The translations under genes were made by a program, and so were the position numbers. Shown here one piece after another: positions 9,753 to 20,874 of a DNA stretch of 64,000 nt. The number at the start of each line of letters is the position of its first letter. The stretch's first letter is position 1. The DNA is taken from positions 1,426,001 to 1,490,000 of the forward strand of contig NZ_JAUSUK010000002.1 of assembly GCF_030813515.1 (NCBI RefSeq). The letters are read 5' to 3'. This DNA comes from Rhodopseudomonas julia. Lineage in GTDB: Bacteria; Pseudomonadota; Alphaproteobacteria; Rhizobiales; Afifellaceae. Under the pieces are notes generated by a model. The model was not told where the DNA came from and searched no databases. It saw nothing but the letters and a program-made list of their open reading frames with translations.

Positions 9753-11801
9753 TCATCCTGCAAACATCATCCAGGTGACGAGCAAAGCGACACCGATCAG
9801 CATGACGAAGGCATAGTGATAGAGATAGCCGGATTGGAGCCGGACAACGCGCCCGGTGATATCCACGACGCGGGCGGAGATCCCGTCAGGCCCGAGCCTG
9901 TCGATCGTCCCCTCATCGCCGCGATGCCACAGAAAGCGGCCCAAGGCGAAAGCCGGACGCACGAACATCGCGTTGTAGAGCTCATCGAAGTACCACTTGT
10001 TGAGAAGGAAGCGGTAGAGGCTGCCCATCTGGCGGGCGAGCGCCTTCGGCGTCTCCGGACGCACGATGTAGAAGAAGAGCGCAACAATGAAGCCCACCAC
10101 CATCGCAAAGAAGGGAGCCAGCTTCACCCAGCCTGGCACGTGGTGAATCTCTTCGATGATGTGGTTGTCTTGCGCAGTGTAGAGCGCGCCCTTCCAGAAT
10201 TCGGCCGACTGCTCCGGATCGATGAAGGCGGTGCTGCACAAGATGCCACCGAAAAGCGCCCCCGCCGCGAGCACGAAGAGAGGAATCAGCATGACAGCCG
10301 AGCTCTCGTGCACGTGGTTCATCACCTCTGTGGAAGCGCGCGGACGCCCATGGAAGGTCATGAAGATCAGCCGCCAGGAATAGAAGGAGGTGAAGGCGGC
10401 AGCCACAGTCAGGAGGATGAAGGCAAAGCCTGCCATCCCGTTATGCCCCATGAAAGAGGCTTCGATGATGGCATCCTTGGAGAAGTATCCAGCCGTCATC
10501 GGAAAACCAGTGAGCGCGAGCGTACCGACCAGCATCATCGCGTAGGTCACAGGTATCTTCCGCCACAGGCCGCCCATCTTGCGCATATCCTGTTCATCCG
10601 AGACGGAATGAATGACCGAGCCGGCGCCCAGGAAGAGCAGGGCCTTGAAGAAGGCGTGGGTGAACAGGTGGAAGATCGCGATCGGATAGGCACCAACGCC
10701 AAGCGCCACGAACATGTAGCCGAGCTGCGAGCAGGTCGAATAAGCGATCACGCGCTTGATGTCGTTCTGCACGAGACCGACGGTCGCTGCGAAGAACGCT
10801 GTGACGGCGCCGATGAAGGTCACCACCGTCAACGCGCTGATCGAAAATTCGAAGATCGGAGAAAGGCGGGCCACCATGAAGACACCCGCCGTCACCATCG
10901 TCGCGGCATGGATGAGAGCTGAAACAGGCGTCGGGCCTTCCATGGCGTCCGGCAACCATGTGTGCAGTGGCACCTGGGCAGACTTGCCCATCGCACCCAT
11001 GAAAAGCAGCAGGCAGACGACGGTGAGAGCTGTCTCTCCGCTCCACACCGTGCCGAACATGTTGAGCGTTGCGCCCTGGTCGCTCGCAAGGGCTTCGGCA
11101 TTGGCGAAGATCGTGTCGAAATTGATCGAGCCGAAGAGAACGAAGAGGCCGAAGATGCCGAGCATGAAGCCGAAATCGCCAACACGGTTGACGACGAAGG
11201 CCTTGATCGCCGCCGCATTCGCAGCAGGCCGCTGATACCAGAAGCCGATCAGGAGATATGAGGCAAGACCGACACCTTCCCAGCCGAAGAACATCTGCAG
11301 AAGATTGTCTGCCGTCACCAGCGCGAGCATGGCGAAAGTGAAGAACGAGAGATAGGCGAAGAAGCGCGGCCGATGGGCGTCATGCGCCATGTAGCCGATC
11401 GAATAGACGTGGACGACGGCCGAGACGGTCGTGACCACAACCAGCATGACCGCGGTCAAAGAATCGATCCGCAAGGTCCAATCGGCCGACATGCCGCCGG
11501 ACTGCACCCAGGTCATCACCGGAACGGTAAAACCCTGACGCTCACCCATTGCGACGTCGAAGAAACCGATCCAGGAGAGAATCGCCGACAGGATAAGCAG
11601 CGCGCAGGTAATGATCTCGGCAGCCCGCGAACCGGCGGCGGCCGGCGCGTGATGGTGACCATCACTCTCGGAGTGCCTGTCGCGCAGCGGACGGCGCTCC
11701 GACGTCTGACCGACAGGATGGCGCGCCTGCGCGCCCGCCAGCGTAATCAAGCCGGCGAGAATGGCGCCGAGCAGAGGCAGAAAAACGATCGCCGTATACA
11801 A
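9753..11801 (-). CDS. nuoL: NADH-quinone oxidoreductase subunit L with a polar loop insertion
   Basis: Distal proton-pumping subunit of complex I, 682 residues, with the long C-terminal lateral helix region. Recognised by [63 protein letters not shown] and [16 protein letters not shown]. The start must be TTG at 11801: the in-frame codon two positions earlier is TGA and no Met follows for dozens of codons, while AAGGG lies 7 nt upstream. Residues about 25-60, between the first two helices, hold a polar, Arg/His-rich insertion (including [10 protein letters not shown]) not usual in NuoL. Confidence 0.97.
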   Translation of the reverse strand: MYTAIVFLPLLGAILAGLITLAGAQARHPVGQTSERRPLRDRHSESDGHHHAPAAAGSRAAEIITCALLILSAILSWIGFFDVAMGERQGFTVPVMTWVQSGGMSADWTLRIDSLTAVMLVVVTTVSAVVHVYSIGYMAHDAHRPRFFAYLSFFTFAMLALVTADNLLQMFFGWEGVGLASYLLIGFWYQRPAANAAAIKAFVVNRVGDFGFMLGIFGLFVLFGSINFDTIFANAEALASDQGATLNMFGTVWSGETALTVVCLLLFMGAMGKSAQVPLHTWLPDAMEGPTPVSALIHAATMVTAGVFMVARLSPIFEFSISALTVVTFIGAVTAFFAATVGLVQNDIKRVIAYSTCSQLGYMFVALGVGAYPIAIFHLFTHAFFKALLFLGAGSVIHSVSDEQDMRKMGGLWRKIPVTYAMMLVGTLALTGFPMTAGYFSKDAIIEASFMGHNGMAGFAFILLTVAAAFTSFYSWRLIFMTFHGRPRASTEVMNHVHESSAVMLIPLFVLAAGALFGGILCSTAFIDPEQSAEFWKGALYTAQDNHIIEEIHHVPGWVKLAPFFAMVVGFIVALFFYIVRPETPKALARQMGSLYRFLLNKWYFDELYNAMFVRPAFALGRFLWHRGDEGTIDRLGPDGISARVVDITGRVVRLQSGYLYHYAFVMLIGVALLVTWMMFAG

Positions 11802-11804
11802 AGC

Positions 11805-12113
11805 TCAGCCCTTCATCATGTTGATGTCTTCGACCGCGATCGAACCGCGGTTGCGGAAGAAGACGACGAGAATGGCGAGGCCGATCGCCGCCTCCGCAGC
11901 AGCCACCGTCAAGACGAGAAGCGCGAAGATCTGGCCGACGAGGTCTCCAAGGAAAGCGGAGAACGCGACGAGATTGATATTGACCGACAAGAGAACGAGC
12001 TCGATCGACATCAAGATGATGATCACGTTCTTGCGGTTGAGGAAGATGCCAAAGACGCCGAGCGTGAACAGCACGGCGGCGACCGTGAGGTATTGGCCGA
12101 GACCGATCGTCAT
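11805..12113 (-). CDS. nuoK: NADH-quinone oxidoreductase subunit K
   Basis: Small three-helix membrane subunit of complex I, 102 residues, the family's standard length. It carries the conserved membrane glutamates in [20 protein letters not shown] and [17 protein letters not shown], which take part in proton translocation. Its ATG overlaps the nuoJ stop as ATGA, and it ends in MMKG* just before the TTG start of nuoL, with its last codons supplying the nuoL ribosome binding site. Confidence 0.97.
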   Translation of the reverse strand: MTIGLGQYLTVAAVLFTLGVFGIFLNRKNVIIILMSIELVLLSVNINLVAFSAFLGDLVGQIFALLVLTVAAAEAAIGLAILVVFFRNRGSIAVEDINMMKG

Positions 12114-12724
12114 ATCCCCTGCCCCGATTTGACTTTTACTATCTCCACGGCGGCTTCGCGGGTGCGACCCACCTGAGCCCCGATATCCTGACGCTTGACC
12201 CCCTCCTTGTGGCGCAGCGTCAGAACGATGGCCCCGATCATCGCCACGAGCAGAACGAGCCCGGCTGTTTGGAAGAAGAAGATGTACTTAGTGTAGAGAA
12301 GCTCGCCGATCGCGGCGATGTTGCTCGCCTCCGCAAGCGGCGGAATGGGCTGCGCCACCTGCTGCGTCACCTCAGGCGCGATGATGGTACCACCGAGAAC
12401 GGCGACCAGCTCGACGAGCAAAATGATCCCGATCAGTGCACCGATCGGCAGATATTGGAGAAAGCCCTGACGGAGCTCCACGAAATCGACGTCGAGCATC
12501 ATGACGACGAACAAGAAGAGCACAGCCACCGCGCCCACATAGACCACCACCAGAATCATGGCGATGAACTCGGCTCCGAGAAGCACAAAGAGGCCCGCGG
12601 AGTTGAAGAACGCGAGGATCAGAAAGAGCACGGAATGCACAGGATTGCGCGACGATATCACCATCAAAGCCGCGGCAATCGTCACGGCGGAGAAGAGGTA
12701 GAAAAAGATCGGCTGCAGGATCAT
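12110..12724 (-). CDS. nuoJ: NADH-quinone oxidoreductase subunit J
   Basis: Membrane subunit of complex I, 204 residues with five helices. Typical stretches are [40 protein letters not shown] and [14 protein letters not shown], the last containing the pi-bulge helix of the quinone-site junction. The C-terminus (about 170-204) is a soluble tail. It starts 71 nt after nuoI and overlaps nuoK by 4 nt. Confidence 0.97.
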   Translation of the reverse strand: MILQPIFFYLFSAVTIAAALMVISSRNPVHSVLFLILAFFNSAGLFVLLGAEFIAMILVVVYVGAVAVLFLFVVMMLDVDFVELRQGFLQYLPIGALIGIILLVELVAVLGGTIIAPEVTQQVAQPIPPLAEASNIAAIGELLYTKYIFFFQTAGLVLLVAMIGAIVLTLRHKEGVKRQDIGAQVGRTREAAVEIVKVKSGQGI

Positions 12725-12795
12725 GGGTCCGGGCTTCGGGTGCTGAAAGTCTTTAACGAAGCCCCGCCGGAGCGTCCAGCGGGGCCAGGCTCAAT

Positions 12796-13290
12796 TTACC
12801 GATAAGGCGCGTCGAGAGCGATGTTGCGGGCGATTTCTCGCTCCCAGCGGTCACCGTTCTCCAGGAGCCGCACCTTATCGTAGTAGAGTTCTTCGCGCGT
12901 CTCCGTGGCAAACTCGAAGTTCGGCCCCTCCACGATGGCATCCACCGGGCAGGCTTCCTGACAGAAGCCGCAATAGATGCATTTCACCATGTCGATGTCG
13001 TAGCGCACGGTGCGCCGGGTGCCATCGTTGCGCCTGGGACCAGCCTCGATAGTAATCGCCTGGGCCGGGCAAATGGCCTCGCAAAGCTTGCAGGCGATGC
13101 ACCGTTCCTCACCGTTGGGATAGCGCCGAAGAGCATGCTCTCCACGAAAGCGCGGCGACAACGGTCCCTTCTCGTGCGGGTAATTCAGCGTGGCCTTCGG
13201 CGCCACGAAGTAGCGCATGGCCAGCATGGTGGCGGAGACGAATTCCTTCAGCAACAAGGATCCGGCCGCCTGACGCAGAGACGCCATCAT
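12796..13290 (-). CDS. nuoI: NADH-quinone oxidoreductase subunit I (two 4Fe-4S clusters)
   Basis: Peripheral-arm ferredoxin-like subunit carrying clusters N6a and N6b. The 164 residues include two CxxCxxCxxxC motifs, [15 protein letters not shown] and [15 protein letters not shown], preceded by [17 protein letters not shown]. Two adjacent ATGs (13290 and 13287) are possible. The first overlaps the TGA of the small upstream gene as ATGA, while GGAGG is better spaced for the second (6 nt). Either way translation is coupled to the small membrane protein gene. Confidence 0.96.
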   Translation of the reverse strand: MMASLRQAAGSLLLKEFVSATMLAMRYFVAPKATLNYPHEKGPLSPRFRGEHALRRYPNGEERCIACKLCEAICPAQAITIEAGPRRNDGTRRTVRYDIDMVKCIYCGFCQEACPVDAIVEGPNFEFATETREELYYDKVRLLENGDRWEREIARNIALDAPYR

Positions 13291-13502
13291 CCACCTCCGA
13301 AATTTCTGTAAAGCAGCGGTCCGAGAAACCAGCCGAGAATTGGAAACAGGACCAGCTGCACCTTGCGGGCAAGATCGATTGCAGTCACGCCGAAACCGCT
13401 CTCACCCCGCCTCTTGGCGCGCTCAAGCACCATGCTGAACAACATGTAGTCGGCGATTGCAAAGACCAGCCCGACGAACAAGCCGATGAAAGCGATACTC
13501 AT
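13287..13502 (-). CDS. Small two-helix membrane protein inserted between nuoH and nuoI
   Basis: A 71-residue open frame that I do not recognise as any standard complex I subunit. It starts [20 protein letters not shown] and has two hydrophobic segments (about residues 3-23 and 50-65) separated by a basic, polar loop ([13 protein letters not shown]). It fills the nuoH-nuoI gap exactly: it starts 6 nt after nuoH behind an AGG-containing ribosome binding site and overlaps nuoI by 4 nt. That packing argues for a real, translated gene, perhaps an accessory subunit or assembly factor; function is inferred only from position. Confidence 0.75.
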   Translation of the reverse strand: MSIAFIGLFVGLVFAIADYMLFSMVLERAKRRGESGFGVTAIDLARKVQLVLFPILGWFLGPLLYRNFGGG

Positions 13503-13508
13503 CGCGCC

Positions 13509-14570
13509 TCACCCTGCCGTCGGAACGCCGCCCCAGCCCGTGAACTGAAGCACGGCGGCGACGATCACGACGAAGGCGAGAGAGAGGGGCAAAAACACCT
13601 TCCAGCCAAGTCGCATCAACTGGTCGTAGCGGTACCGCGGCACGATCGCCTTCGCCAGGGAAACCAGGAAAAAGCAGAAACACAGCTTTAAGGTGAACCA
13701 GACGACGCCCGGAATCCACGTGAACGGCGCGAAGTCGAAGGGTGGCAACCAGCCGCCAAGGAACAGCGTCGTCATCAAGGCGCAGATGACGGTGATCGCG
13801 ACATATTCCCCGAGCATGAACAGCATGTACGGCGTGGAGGAGTATTCCACCATGAAGCCGGCGACGATTTCCGATTCGCCTTCCGGCAGGTCGAAAGGCG
13901 GCCGGTTCGTTTCCGCCAGGCCCGAGATGAAGAACATCACGAACATCGGAAAGAGCGGCAGCCAGTGCCAGTCGAGGAAGGAATTCGGAAGACCCAGCAT
14001 CGTGCCGACACCCGAGGTCTGTGCGAGCACGATATCGGAAAAGTTGAGCGAGCCGACGCAGAGCAGCACGGTGATGATGATGAAGCCGATAGAGACCTCG
14101 TAGGACACCATCTGGGCCGCGGATCGCAGCGATCCCAAGAACGCGTATTTCGAGTTCGAGGCCCAGCCACCCATGATCACGCCATAGACCTCAAGCGAGG
14201 AGACGGCGAAAACATAGAGAACACCGACGTTTATGTCGGAAATCACCCAACCGGCACTCACCGGAATCACTGCCCAGGCCGCGAGCGCCAAAACCGTCGA
14301 CATCAGCGGGGCGAGGAGGAAGATCGTCTTGTCGGAAGCCGAGGGAACAACTGGTTCCTTCAGCACGAACTTCAACAAATCGGCGAATGACTGAAAGAGA
14401 CCCCAGGGCCCAACGACGTTCGGGCCGCGCCGCATCTGGACGGCTGCCCAGATCTTGCGGTCGGCATAAAGCAGATAGGCGATGACGACGAGCAGGACGA
14501 CCAGAAGCAGAAGGCTCTGTCCGACGATGATGGCACCAGGGATGAGGTAGCTGTGCAGAAACGTATCCAT
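13509..14570 (-). CDS. nuoH: NADH-quinone oxidoreductase subunit H
   Basis: Eight-helix membrane subunit forming much of the quinone chamber of complex I, 353 residues. Signature stretches are [20 protein letters not shown] (start of the quinone cavity), [20 protein letters not shown], the acidic loop [20 protein letters not shown] and [19 protein letters not shown]. It follows nuoG by 5 nt, and its stop lies 6 nt from the small membrane protein gene. Confidence 0.97.
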   Translation of the reverse strand: MDTFLHSYLIPGAIIVGQSLLLLVVLLVVIAYLLYADRKIWAAVQMRRGPNVVGPWGLFQSFADLLKFVLKEPVVPSASDKTIFLLAPLMSTVLALAAWAVIPVSAGWVISDINVGVLYVFAVSSLEVYGVIMGGWASNSKYAFLGSLRSAAQMVSYEVSIGFIIITVLLCVGSLNFSDIVLAQTSGVGTMLGLPNSFLDWHWLPLFPMFVMFFISGLAETNRPPFDLPEGESEIVAGFMVEYSSTPYMLFMLGEYVAITVICALMTTLFLGGWLPPFDFAPFTWIPGVVWFTLKLCFCFFLVSLAKAIVPRYRYDQLMRLGWKVFLPLSLAFVVIVAAVLQFTGWGGVPTAG

Positions 14571-14575
14571 CGGGC

Positions 14576-16681
14576 CTACTCCGCGGCTTCAGCGCGCGGG
14601 CCGAGCCGCAGCGCAGAACATTCTGCCATCACTGCCGAAGCACGGGCGATCGGGTTTGTCAGGAAGAAGTCCGGAACGGTGCTCGCGAACGGCTCGCTGC
14701 CAGGCTTTTCGCTGGTGCGGCCGGAGAGAGTTTTGAGACCGTCCATGGCCACATCGCCGATCTCGTCGAGCGCCAGGTAACGTGGATCGCTTTCAGCGAG
14801 GCGATTGCGCAGCTCGGTGAGCGAATCAAACGGCAGCGTTTTGCCGAGCACAGCGGAGAGAGCCCGCAGGATCGACCAATCCTCTCGAGCCTGTCCCGGG
14901 GGGAAGATCGCACGGTTCGCCATCTGAGCCCGCCCTTCCGTGTTCACGTACGTGCCCGATTTCTCGGTGTAGGCCGCGCCCGGAAGGATGACGTCGGCTC
15001 CGTGGGCGCCACGATCACCATGGCTGCCGATGTAAACCTTGAAGGTCCCCGGGATCTTATCGAGCTTGTACTCATCGGCTCCCAAGAGGAAGAGCACGTC
15101 GAGCGGTGCCGTTCCCTCCATCCCGAGCATCTCAGCCGTCGCAAGACCGCCCTCGCCCGGCACGAAGCCGAGATCGAGGCCGCCGACCCGCGCGGCCGCT
15201 GTGTGCAAAACGTTGAAGCCGTTCCATTCCTCGCCAAGGGCCCCGATCGAATCGGCAAGCTTCACAGCTTGAGCGAGAACCGCGGCACCGTCGGAGCGGT
15301 TGAGAGCGCCCTGCCCCACGATGATCATCGGCCGCTCGGCCTTTTTCAGAACATCGAGGAAGTCGAGCTCGCCCGCGACGAGCGAATCAAGGGAGGAAGG
15401 ACCTGCCCCGAGATGCGCGTAGGCATAGGTCAGATCCGCAGGCTCGCCGATCACGCCGATCTGCGTCTGTCCGGCCCGCCATACTTTGCGAATGCGCGAA
15501 TTCAGAACCGCCGCCTCGACGCGCGGATTGGTGCCGATCAGCAAGATCGCATCGGCGTCTTCAATGCCGGCGATCGTGGAGCCGAAGACATAGCTCGCGC
15601 GCCCGTTTGCCGGATGCAGGGGCGAATAAGGCTCTCGGCAATCGATATTCGGTGAGCCGAGCGAGGACATCAGCGCCTTCAGCGCGAACATTTCTTCCAC
15701 GTTGGCAAGATCACCGGCAATGGCACCGAGTTTTTCCGGAGCCGCCGCTTTGACCTTCTCGGCAATGGCGGTGAACGCTTCCTGCCAGCTCGCCGCCCGC
15801 AAGCGGCCGTTCTCTCGCAGATAGGGACGATCGAGGCGCTGCGTCCGGAGCCCATCGAAGACGAATCGGGTCTTGTCGGAGATCCATTCCTCGTTCACCA
15901 GCTCGTTGGTGCGCGGCAGGATGCGCATCACTTCGGTGTTGCGCGAATCGACGCGAATGGCAGAGCCGAGCGCGTCCATGACGTCGATCGATTCCGTTTT
16001 ATTGAGTTCCCAAGGCCTGGCCTTGAACGCGTAGGGCCGCGAGGTCAGGGCCCCGACGGGACAAAGATCGATGACATTGCCCTGCAGCTCAGACGTCATC
16101 GCCCGCTCTAGGAAGGTCGTGATCTCCATGTCCTCGCCACGGCCGGTGGCGCCAAGCTCGGAGACGCCGGCAACCTCGGTGGTGAAGCGGACGCAACGCG
16201 TGCAATGGATGCAGCGCGTCATGATCGTTTTCACCAGCGGACCGATATATTTGTTCTCCACCGCCCGCTTGTTTTCCTCAAAGCGAGAGGTGTCGACACC
16301 GTAGGCCATCGCCTGGTCCTGCAGGTCACATTCTCCGCCCTGGTCGCAGATCGGGCAATCGAGCGGATGATTGATGAGCAGAAACTCCATCACCCCTTCG
16401 CGCGCCTTTTTCGTCAAAGGCGACTTCGTCAGCACCTGCGGCGGCTCACCGTTGGGCCCAGGGCGGCAATCGCGCACCGCGTAAGCGCAGGACGCGACGG
16501 GTTTCGGCGCCCCCTTCAGCTCCACGAGGCACATGCGGCAATTGCCTGCAATCGAGAGCCGTTCGTGGAAACAGAAGCGCGGGATCTCCGCACCTGCTGC
16601 TTCGCAGGCCTGCAGAAGCGTGTACGTTACGGGGACCTCGACTTCGGTGCCGTCGACTATGAGTGTTCGCGTATCTGCCAT
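14576..16681 (-). CDS. nuoG: NADH-quinone oxidoreductase subunit G
   Basis: Large iron-sulfur subunit of the NADH-oxidising arm, 701 residues. The N-terminal third binds clusters: a 2Fe-2S region with [15 protein letters not shown], the His-Cys motif [18 protein letters not shown] and the 4Fe-4S ligands in [10 protein letters not shown]. The remainder is a molybdopterin-oxidoreductase-like domain without a cofactor role in this family ([38 protein letters not shown]). It lies between the 97-codon open frame and nuoH. Confidence 0.96.
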   Translation of the reverse strand: MADTRTLIVDGTEVEVPVTYTLLQACEAAGAEIPRFCFHERLSIAGNCRMCLVELKGAPKPVASCAYAVRDCRPGPNGEPPQVLTKSPLTKKAREGVMEFLLINHPLDCPICDQGGECDLQDQAMAYGVDTSRFEENKRAVENKYIGPLVKTIMTRCIHCTRCVRFTTEVAGVSELGATGRGEDMEITTFLERAMTSELQGNVIDLCPVGALTSRPYAFKARPWELNKTESIDVMDALGSAIRVDSRNTEVMRILPRTNELVNEEWISDKTRFVFDGLRTQRLDRPYLRENGRLRAASWQEAFTAIAEKVKAAAPEKLGAIAGDLANVEEMFALKALMSSLGSPNIDCREPYSPLHPANGRASYVFGSTIAGIEDADAILLIGTNPRVEAAVLNSRIRKVWRAGQTQIGVIGEPADLTYAYAHLGAGPSSLDSLVAGELDFLDVLKKAERPMIIVGQGALNRSDGAAVLAQAVKLADSIGALGEEWNGFNVLHTAAARVGGLDLGFVPGEGGLATAEMLGMEGTAPLDVLFLLGADEYKLDKIPGTFKVYIGSHGDRGAHGADVILPGAAYTEKSGTYVNTEGRAQMANRAIFPPGQAREDWSILRALSAVLGKTLPFDSLTELRNRLAESDPRYLALDEIGDVAMDGLKTLSGRTSEKPGSEPFASTVPDFFLTNPIARASAVMAECSALRLGPRAEAAE

Positions 16682-16706
16682 GATCCGTCCTGCGCCTGTC
16701 GCCGTT

Positions 16707-17000
16707 TCACCGACCGGCGGCCATCAAAGGCGCTGCATGCGGCAGCGCGCGGCTGCACCCCATGTAGCGCTTGCGGTCAATAAATCCGTTGCTCCAGGCG
16801 ATCTCCGCCCCGTCCCGATCTGCCATCTGTTGGAAATGAACGATGCCGGGCTCGTTTAGAATGATTTCAAGCGAGACGCCAATACCGTCCGCCTCTTTTA
16901 CCCCGTCGGTCCCGGGATTTCGCAGATCGGCAAGCGTGTCGTCGGTCGCCGAGGGCGCAACAGCAGGCAGGCAGCCGAATCGCTGATGGTCTTTCTGCAT
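16707..17000 (-). CDS. Hypothetical 97-residue protein between nuoF and nuoG
   Basis: An open frame fills most of the 357-base gap between nuoF and nuoG. From ATG at 17000 it has GAGAGG seven bases upstream; an ATG at 17015 is an alternative with a weaker site. The product ([10 protein letters not shown]...) has no membrane segment and no motif I recognise; its middle part [18 protein letters not shown] looks like ordinary folded protein. Complex I operons of related bacteria often carry an extra gene here, but I cannot name it. It could also be a chance frame in GC-rich DNA. Confidence 0.42.
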   Translation of the reverse strand: MQKDHQRFGCLPAVAPSATDDTLADLRNPGTDGVKEADGIGVSLEIILNEPGIVHFQQMADRDGAEIAWSNGFIDRKRYMGCSRALPHAAPLMAAGR

Positions 17001-17038
17001 GCACGTGCCTCTCATTTTTGCGGTGACCTGAGACAAAC

Positions 17039-18346
17039 CTATTCCGCTGCCTCCAGAACGACCCGGTTCTCCGTCTTCGGATTGGCCGCGTACTGGTCGA
17101 TGCGCTTTTCGATCTCGGGGCGGAAATGCCGAATCAGACCCTGAACCGGCCATGCCGCCGCGTCGCCGAGCGCGCAGATGGTATGGCCTTCGACCTGGTA
17201 GGTCACTTCCAGCAGCATGTCGATCTCGCGCTTTTCCGCCTCGCCGCGCGCCATGCGTTCGAGCACACGCCACATCCAGCCTGTGCCCTCGCGGCACGGC
17301 GTGCACTGACCGCAGCTCTCGTGCTTGTAGAAATAAGCGATGCGCGCGATGGCCCGGACAATGTCGGTCGACTTGTCCATGACGATAACGGCAGCCGTGC
17401 CGAGGCCCGATTTCAGTGCGCGCAGCGAATCGAAGTCCATCGGGCAGTCGATGATCTGGTCCGCCGGCACGCATGGCACCGACGAGCCGCCAGGGATGAC
17501 GGCCAGAAGATTGTCCCAGCCGCCACGAATGCCACCGCAATGGCGCTCGATCAGCTCGCGGAACGGCACCGACATCGCCTCTTCCACCGTGCACGGCTGA
17601 TTGACGTGGCCAGACACGCAGAAGAGCTTTGTACCGGTGTTGTTTTCCTTACCGATGCCAGCGAACCACGCACCCCCACGCCGCAAAATCGTCGGCGCAA
17701 CGGCGATCGACTCGACATTGTTGACGGTGGTCGGGCAGCCATAAAGGCCGACATTTGCCGGAAATGGCGGCTTCAGGCGCGGTTGACCCTTCTTGCCTTC
17801 AAGGCTTTCCAGGAGCGCCGTCTCCTCGCCGCAGATATAGGCGCCAGCGCCATGGGCGACGTAGATGTCGAAATCCCAGCCGCAGGAATTGTTCTTGCCG
17901 ATGAGGCCCGCGTCGTAGGCCTCGTCGATGGCGCGCTGCAGAGCCTCGCGCTCGCGGATATATTCACCACGCACGTAAACGTAGCAGGTGTGGGCGGCCA
18001 TCGCGAAAGAGGCGATCAGACACCCCTCGATCAGCGTATGGGGATCGTGACGCATAATCTCACGATCCTTGCAGGTGCCCGGCTCCGATTCGTCGGCATT
18101 GACCACGAGATAGTGCGGCCGCCCGTCCGATTCCTTCGGCATGAAGGACCATTTGAGACCGGTCGGGAAGCCGGCGCCGCCGCGGCCGCGCAGACCCGAC
18201 TTTTTCATCTCGTCGATGATCCAGTCACGACCTTTGGTGATCAGGTCTTTCGTGCCGTCCCATTGGCCGCGCTTCTGGGCCGCCTTCAGACCGGGGTCAT
18301 AAAGGCCGTAGAGATTCGTGAAGATGCGGTCTTTATCGGCGAGCAT
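17039..18346 (-). CDS. nuoF: NADH-quinone oxidoreductase subunit F (NADH and FMN binding)
   Basis: Entry point for electrons from NADH, 435 residues. It shows the NADH/FMN site [18 protein letters not shown] and [20 protein letters not shown], the region [18 protein letters not shown], and the N3 4Fe-4S cluster ligands [12 protein letters not shown] with a fourth Cys in [12 protein letters not shown]. It begins 72 nt after nuoE and is followed by the unassigned 97-codon frame and then nuoG. Confidence 0.97.
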   Translation of the reverse strand: MLADKDRIFTNLYGLYDPGLKAAQKRGQWDGTKDLITKGRDWIIDEMKKSGLRGRGGAGFPTGLKWSFMPKESDGRPHYLVVNADESEPGTCKDREIMRHDPHTLIEGCLIASFAMAAHTCYVYVRGEYIREREALQRAIDEAYDAGLIGKNNSCGWDFDIYVAHGAGAYICGEETALLESLEGKKGQPRLKPPFPANVGLYGCPTTVNNVESIAVAPTILRRGGAWFAGIGKENNTGTKLFCVSGHVNQPCTVEEAMSVPFRELIERHCGGIRGGWDNLLAVIPGGSSVPCVPADQIIDCPMDFDSLRALKSGLGTAAVIVMDKSTDIVRAIARIAYFYKHESCGQCTPCREGTGWMWRVLERMARGEAEKREIDMLLEVTYQVEGHTICALGDAAAWPVQGLIRHFRPEIEKRIDQYAANPKTENRVVLEAAE

Positions 18347-18418
18347 CGGATTTCCTCTTCATCCCGACACAGCAGCAAGGAAGCCCGAAGGCGATCGGGC
18401 AAGGCGCGTTCGGTCGCA

Positions 18419-19420
18419 TCACTTGTTGTCCGTCCCGCCCGAGGTGTCGCGGGAAGCCTTTTCCGGCTCCCGGCCCGCACCTCTTTCGGCCTGCTCATGG
18501 ATGGTCGCTTTGTGGGGTTCCGCGCCGAGATTCTCGGAGCCCGTATCCGTAGGCTCGGAACGCGCGGCCTCTTCGTCGGGCCGGCCAGAGCCCGTCGGCC
18601 GACCGGCAAGCTCTTGCTTGCCGCTGGGCGTTGCCGCGGCTTCGTTGCGGCCAACTGCCTGCTGCGGCTCTTCGGGCGCGCCGCCGGCGAGATCCTCGTT
18701 GGCGGGTGTCGGCTTCCCGGCGCCGACAGATGCGCCGTTTCTGCCCTCAACCCTCTCGTGCGCCTCGCCCTCGGCCGGGACGCCACGCGGCGGCTCGCGC
18801 AAAACCTGCTCGGAACCGCCGTCGATTTCCGTGAGGCTCGTCAGACCGGATTGCGGTGCGGAATGCTGGCGGTCGATCTGGGTGCCTGGATGCGGCGTAC
18901 GGCCGGCAGCGAAATCGTCTAGAATCGCCTCAAAGCTCTCCGGGGTCAGATCCTCGTAGGTATCGGAGAAGATCTGCACCATCGGCGCATTCACGCAAGC
19001 GCCGAGGCATTCCACCTCTTCCCACGAGAACGCACCATCAGCGGACACTTCATGCGGGTGCTCAGCGATCCGCCGCTGGCACACCTTCTTCAGCTCGTCC
19101 GATCCGCGCAACATGCACGGCGTCGTTCCGCATACCTGCACATGGGCTTTGGTGCCGACGGGAGCGAGATGGAACATCGTGTAGAAGGTCGCGACCTCCA
19201 ACACGCGGATTTCCGGCATGGAGAGCATATGGGCGATCGTCTCGATCGCCGGCTTCGTCACCCAACCCTCCTGCTCCTGGGCGCGCCAGAGGAGCGAAAT
19301 AACGGCCGAGGCCTGCCGGCCTTCGGGATATTTGGTGATCTCCCGCTCCGCCCAAGCCGTATTCTCGGGCGTGAAAGCGAAGGAATCGGGCTGCTGTTCA
19401 GCGAGACGACGAACGGCCAT
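18419..19420 (-). CDS. nuoE: NADH-quinone oxidoreductase subunit E with a long low-complexity C-terminal tail
   Basis: Thioredoxin-fold subunit carrying the N1a 2Fe-2S cluster. The first 170 residues are canonical, with cluster cysteines C97, C102, C138 and C142 (QVCGTTPC and [10 protein letters not shown]). The protein continues to 333 residues with a tail from about residue 180 that is rich in Glu, Gly, Pro, Arg and Ser and probably disordered. Alphaproteobacterial NuoE proteins often have such extensions, though this one is long. Its ATG shares a base with the nuoD stop (TGATG). Confidence 0.95.
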   Translation of the reverse strand: MAVRRLAEQQPDSFAFTPENTAWAEREITKYPEGRQASAVISLLWRAQEQEGWVTKPAIETIAHMLSMPEIRVLEVATFYTMFHLAPVGTKAHVQVCGTTPCMLRGSDELKKVCQRRIAEHPHEVSADGAFSWEEVECLGACVNAPMVQIFSDTYEDLTPESFEAILDDFAAGRTPHPGTQIDRQHSAPQSGLTSLTEIDGGSEQVLREPPRGVPAEGEAHERVEGRNGASVGAGKPTPANEDLAGGAPEEPQQAVGRNEAAATPSGKQELAGRPTGSGRPDEEAARSEPTDTGSENLGAEPHKATIHEQAERGAGREPEKASRDTSGGTDNK

Positions 19421-20613
19421 CAGCGATCCACCTCTCCAAAAACGACATCAATGGAGCCGAGCACGGACGACATATCGGCAAGCATATGGCCTCGCGAAAT
19501 CGAATCGAGCCCGGCCAGATGCACGAAGCCCGGCGCTCGAATTTTGCAGCGGTAGGGTTTGTTGGAGCCATCGGAGACGAGGTAGACCCCGAACTCGCCC
19601 TTGGGCGCCTCGACCGGGGCGTAAACCTCACCCGCGGGCACATGGTAGCCCTCGGTATAGAGCTTGAAGTGGTGGATGAGCGCTTCCATCGAGCGCTTCA
19701 TCTGTCCGCGCTTCGGCGGCACCACCTTACCGTCCTGGGCCGACACCGGGCCGGCGCCTTCGGGCGAATTCAGCTTCTCGCAACATTGCTTCATGATGCG
19801 AACGGCCTGACGCATCTCGTCCATGTGGATGATGTAACGATCGTAGACATCGCCATTCTTGCCAACAGGAATATCGAAATCGTATTCCTCGTAGCCGTCG
19901 TAGGGCTGAGACTTCCGCAGATCCCAAGGAGCGCCAGCGCTTCTCAACACGACGCCCGAGAAGCCGCGCCGCCATGCCTCGTCGAGCGTCACGACGCCGA
20001 TATCGACGCAGCGCTGCTTGAAAATCCGGTTGTCGGTGAGAAGCCCTTCAAGGTCGTCGCAGACCTTCAAAAGCGGATCGCAATAATTGTAGATATCGGC
20101 GATGAGCTGCGGCGGCAGATCCTGGTGCACGCCCCCCGGACGGAAATAAGCCGCATGCATGCGGGCACCCGAGGCACGCTCATAAAAGCCCATCAGCACT
20201 TCCCGCGCCTCAAAGCCCCAAAGCGGCGGCGTCAGCGCACCGACGTCGAGAGCATGCGTCACGACATGCAAGAGATGCGAGAGAATCCGTCCGATCTCCG
20301 CATAGAGCACACGAATGATCTGGCCGCGCTTCGGCACCTCCAGCTCCAGAAGGCGCTCTGTGGCCAGCGCAAAAGCGTGCTCCTGGTTCATCGGCGCGAC
20401 GTAATCGAGCCGGTCGAAATAAGGCACCGCCTGCAGATAGGTTTTATATTCGATCAGCTTCTCGGTGCCGCGATGGAGCAAGCCGATATGCGGATCGACG
20501 CGCTTGACGACCTCGCCATCCAATTCCAGCACAAGACGCAAAACACCATGCGCAGCAGGATGTTGCGGTCCAAAGTTGATATTGAAATTTCGGAGATCAG
20601 CTTCAGAGGGCAT
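19420..20613 (-). CDS. nuoD: NADH-quinone oxidoreductase subunit D
   Basis: 49-kDa subunit lining the quinone site and evolutionarily related to hydrogenase large subunits, 397 residues. Diagnostic sequences are [20 protein letters not shown] (the quinone-binding His loop), [48 protein letters not shown], and the C-terminal DPFDP-like region ending [12 protein letters not shown]. Unusually for this operon, 261 bases separate it from nuoC. Confidence 0.97.
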   Translation of the reverse strand: MPSEADLRNFNINFGPQHPAAHGVLRLVLELDGEVVKRVDPHIGLLHRGTEKLIEYKTYLQAVPYFDRLDYVAPMNQEHAFALATERLLELEVPKRGQIIRVLYAEIGRILSHLLHVVTHALDVGALTPPLWGFEAREVLMGFYERASGARMHAAYFRPGGVHQDLPPQLIADIYNYCDPLLKVCDDLEGLLTDNRIFKQRCVDIGVVTLDEAWRRGFSGVVLRSAGAPWDLRKSQPYDGYEEYDFDIPVGKNGDVYDRYIIHMDEMRQAVRIMKQCCEKLNSPEGAGPVSAQDGKVVPPKRGQMKRSMEALIHHFKLYTEGYHVPAGEVYAPVEAPKGEFGVYLVSDGSNKPYRCKIRAPGFVHLAGLDSISRGHMLADMSSVLGSIDVVFGEVDR

Positions 20614-20874
20614 GAGGATACGTCGGTCCTGAAGAGAGATAATGAATGGCGCGGCGCCACAATTGCGAGGGCTTAACGGGGCCGCAGGCGTTCAAACGCA
20701 TGCTGTCATCGGTGCGATTCGAGACGGAGCGACCGCCAAGCGCGCGCGCTTCGTTTCCGAGCCGCCCCACCGCCTCTGATACGAAGGCGGACGCGGGTCG
20801 GATGCGCTTGTAGCAGCGGGCAAACCTCGTACCGCCGGCAGCGACACGCTTTGCTGCTGCGCGAGACACCTCGC
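20614..20874. other. Unusually wide nuoC-nuoD spacer
   Basis: In an otherwise tightly packed operon this 261-base stretch has no recognised gene. A minus-strand frame (20603-20923) is open through all of it and into both neighbours, but its product is Arg/Ala/Ser-rich with no motif and it has no ribosome binding site I can point to. It may be an untranslated spacer, an internal promoter region or a decayed sequence. Confidence 0.5.

Noticed and set aside
17126-18922. A 598-codon plus-strand open frame opposite nuoF and nuoE
   Set aside because: It is antisense to two well-identified complex I genes and crosses their boundary; no motif or ribosome binding site supports it.
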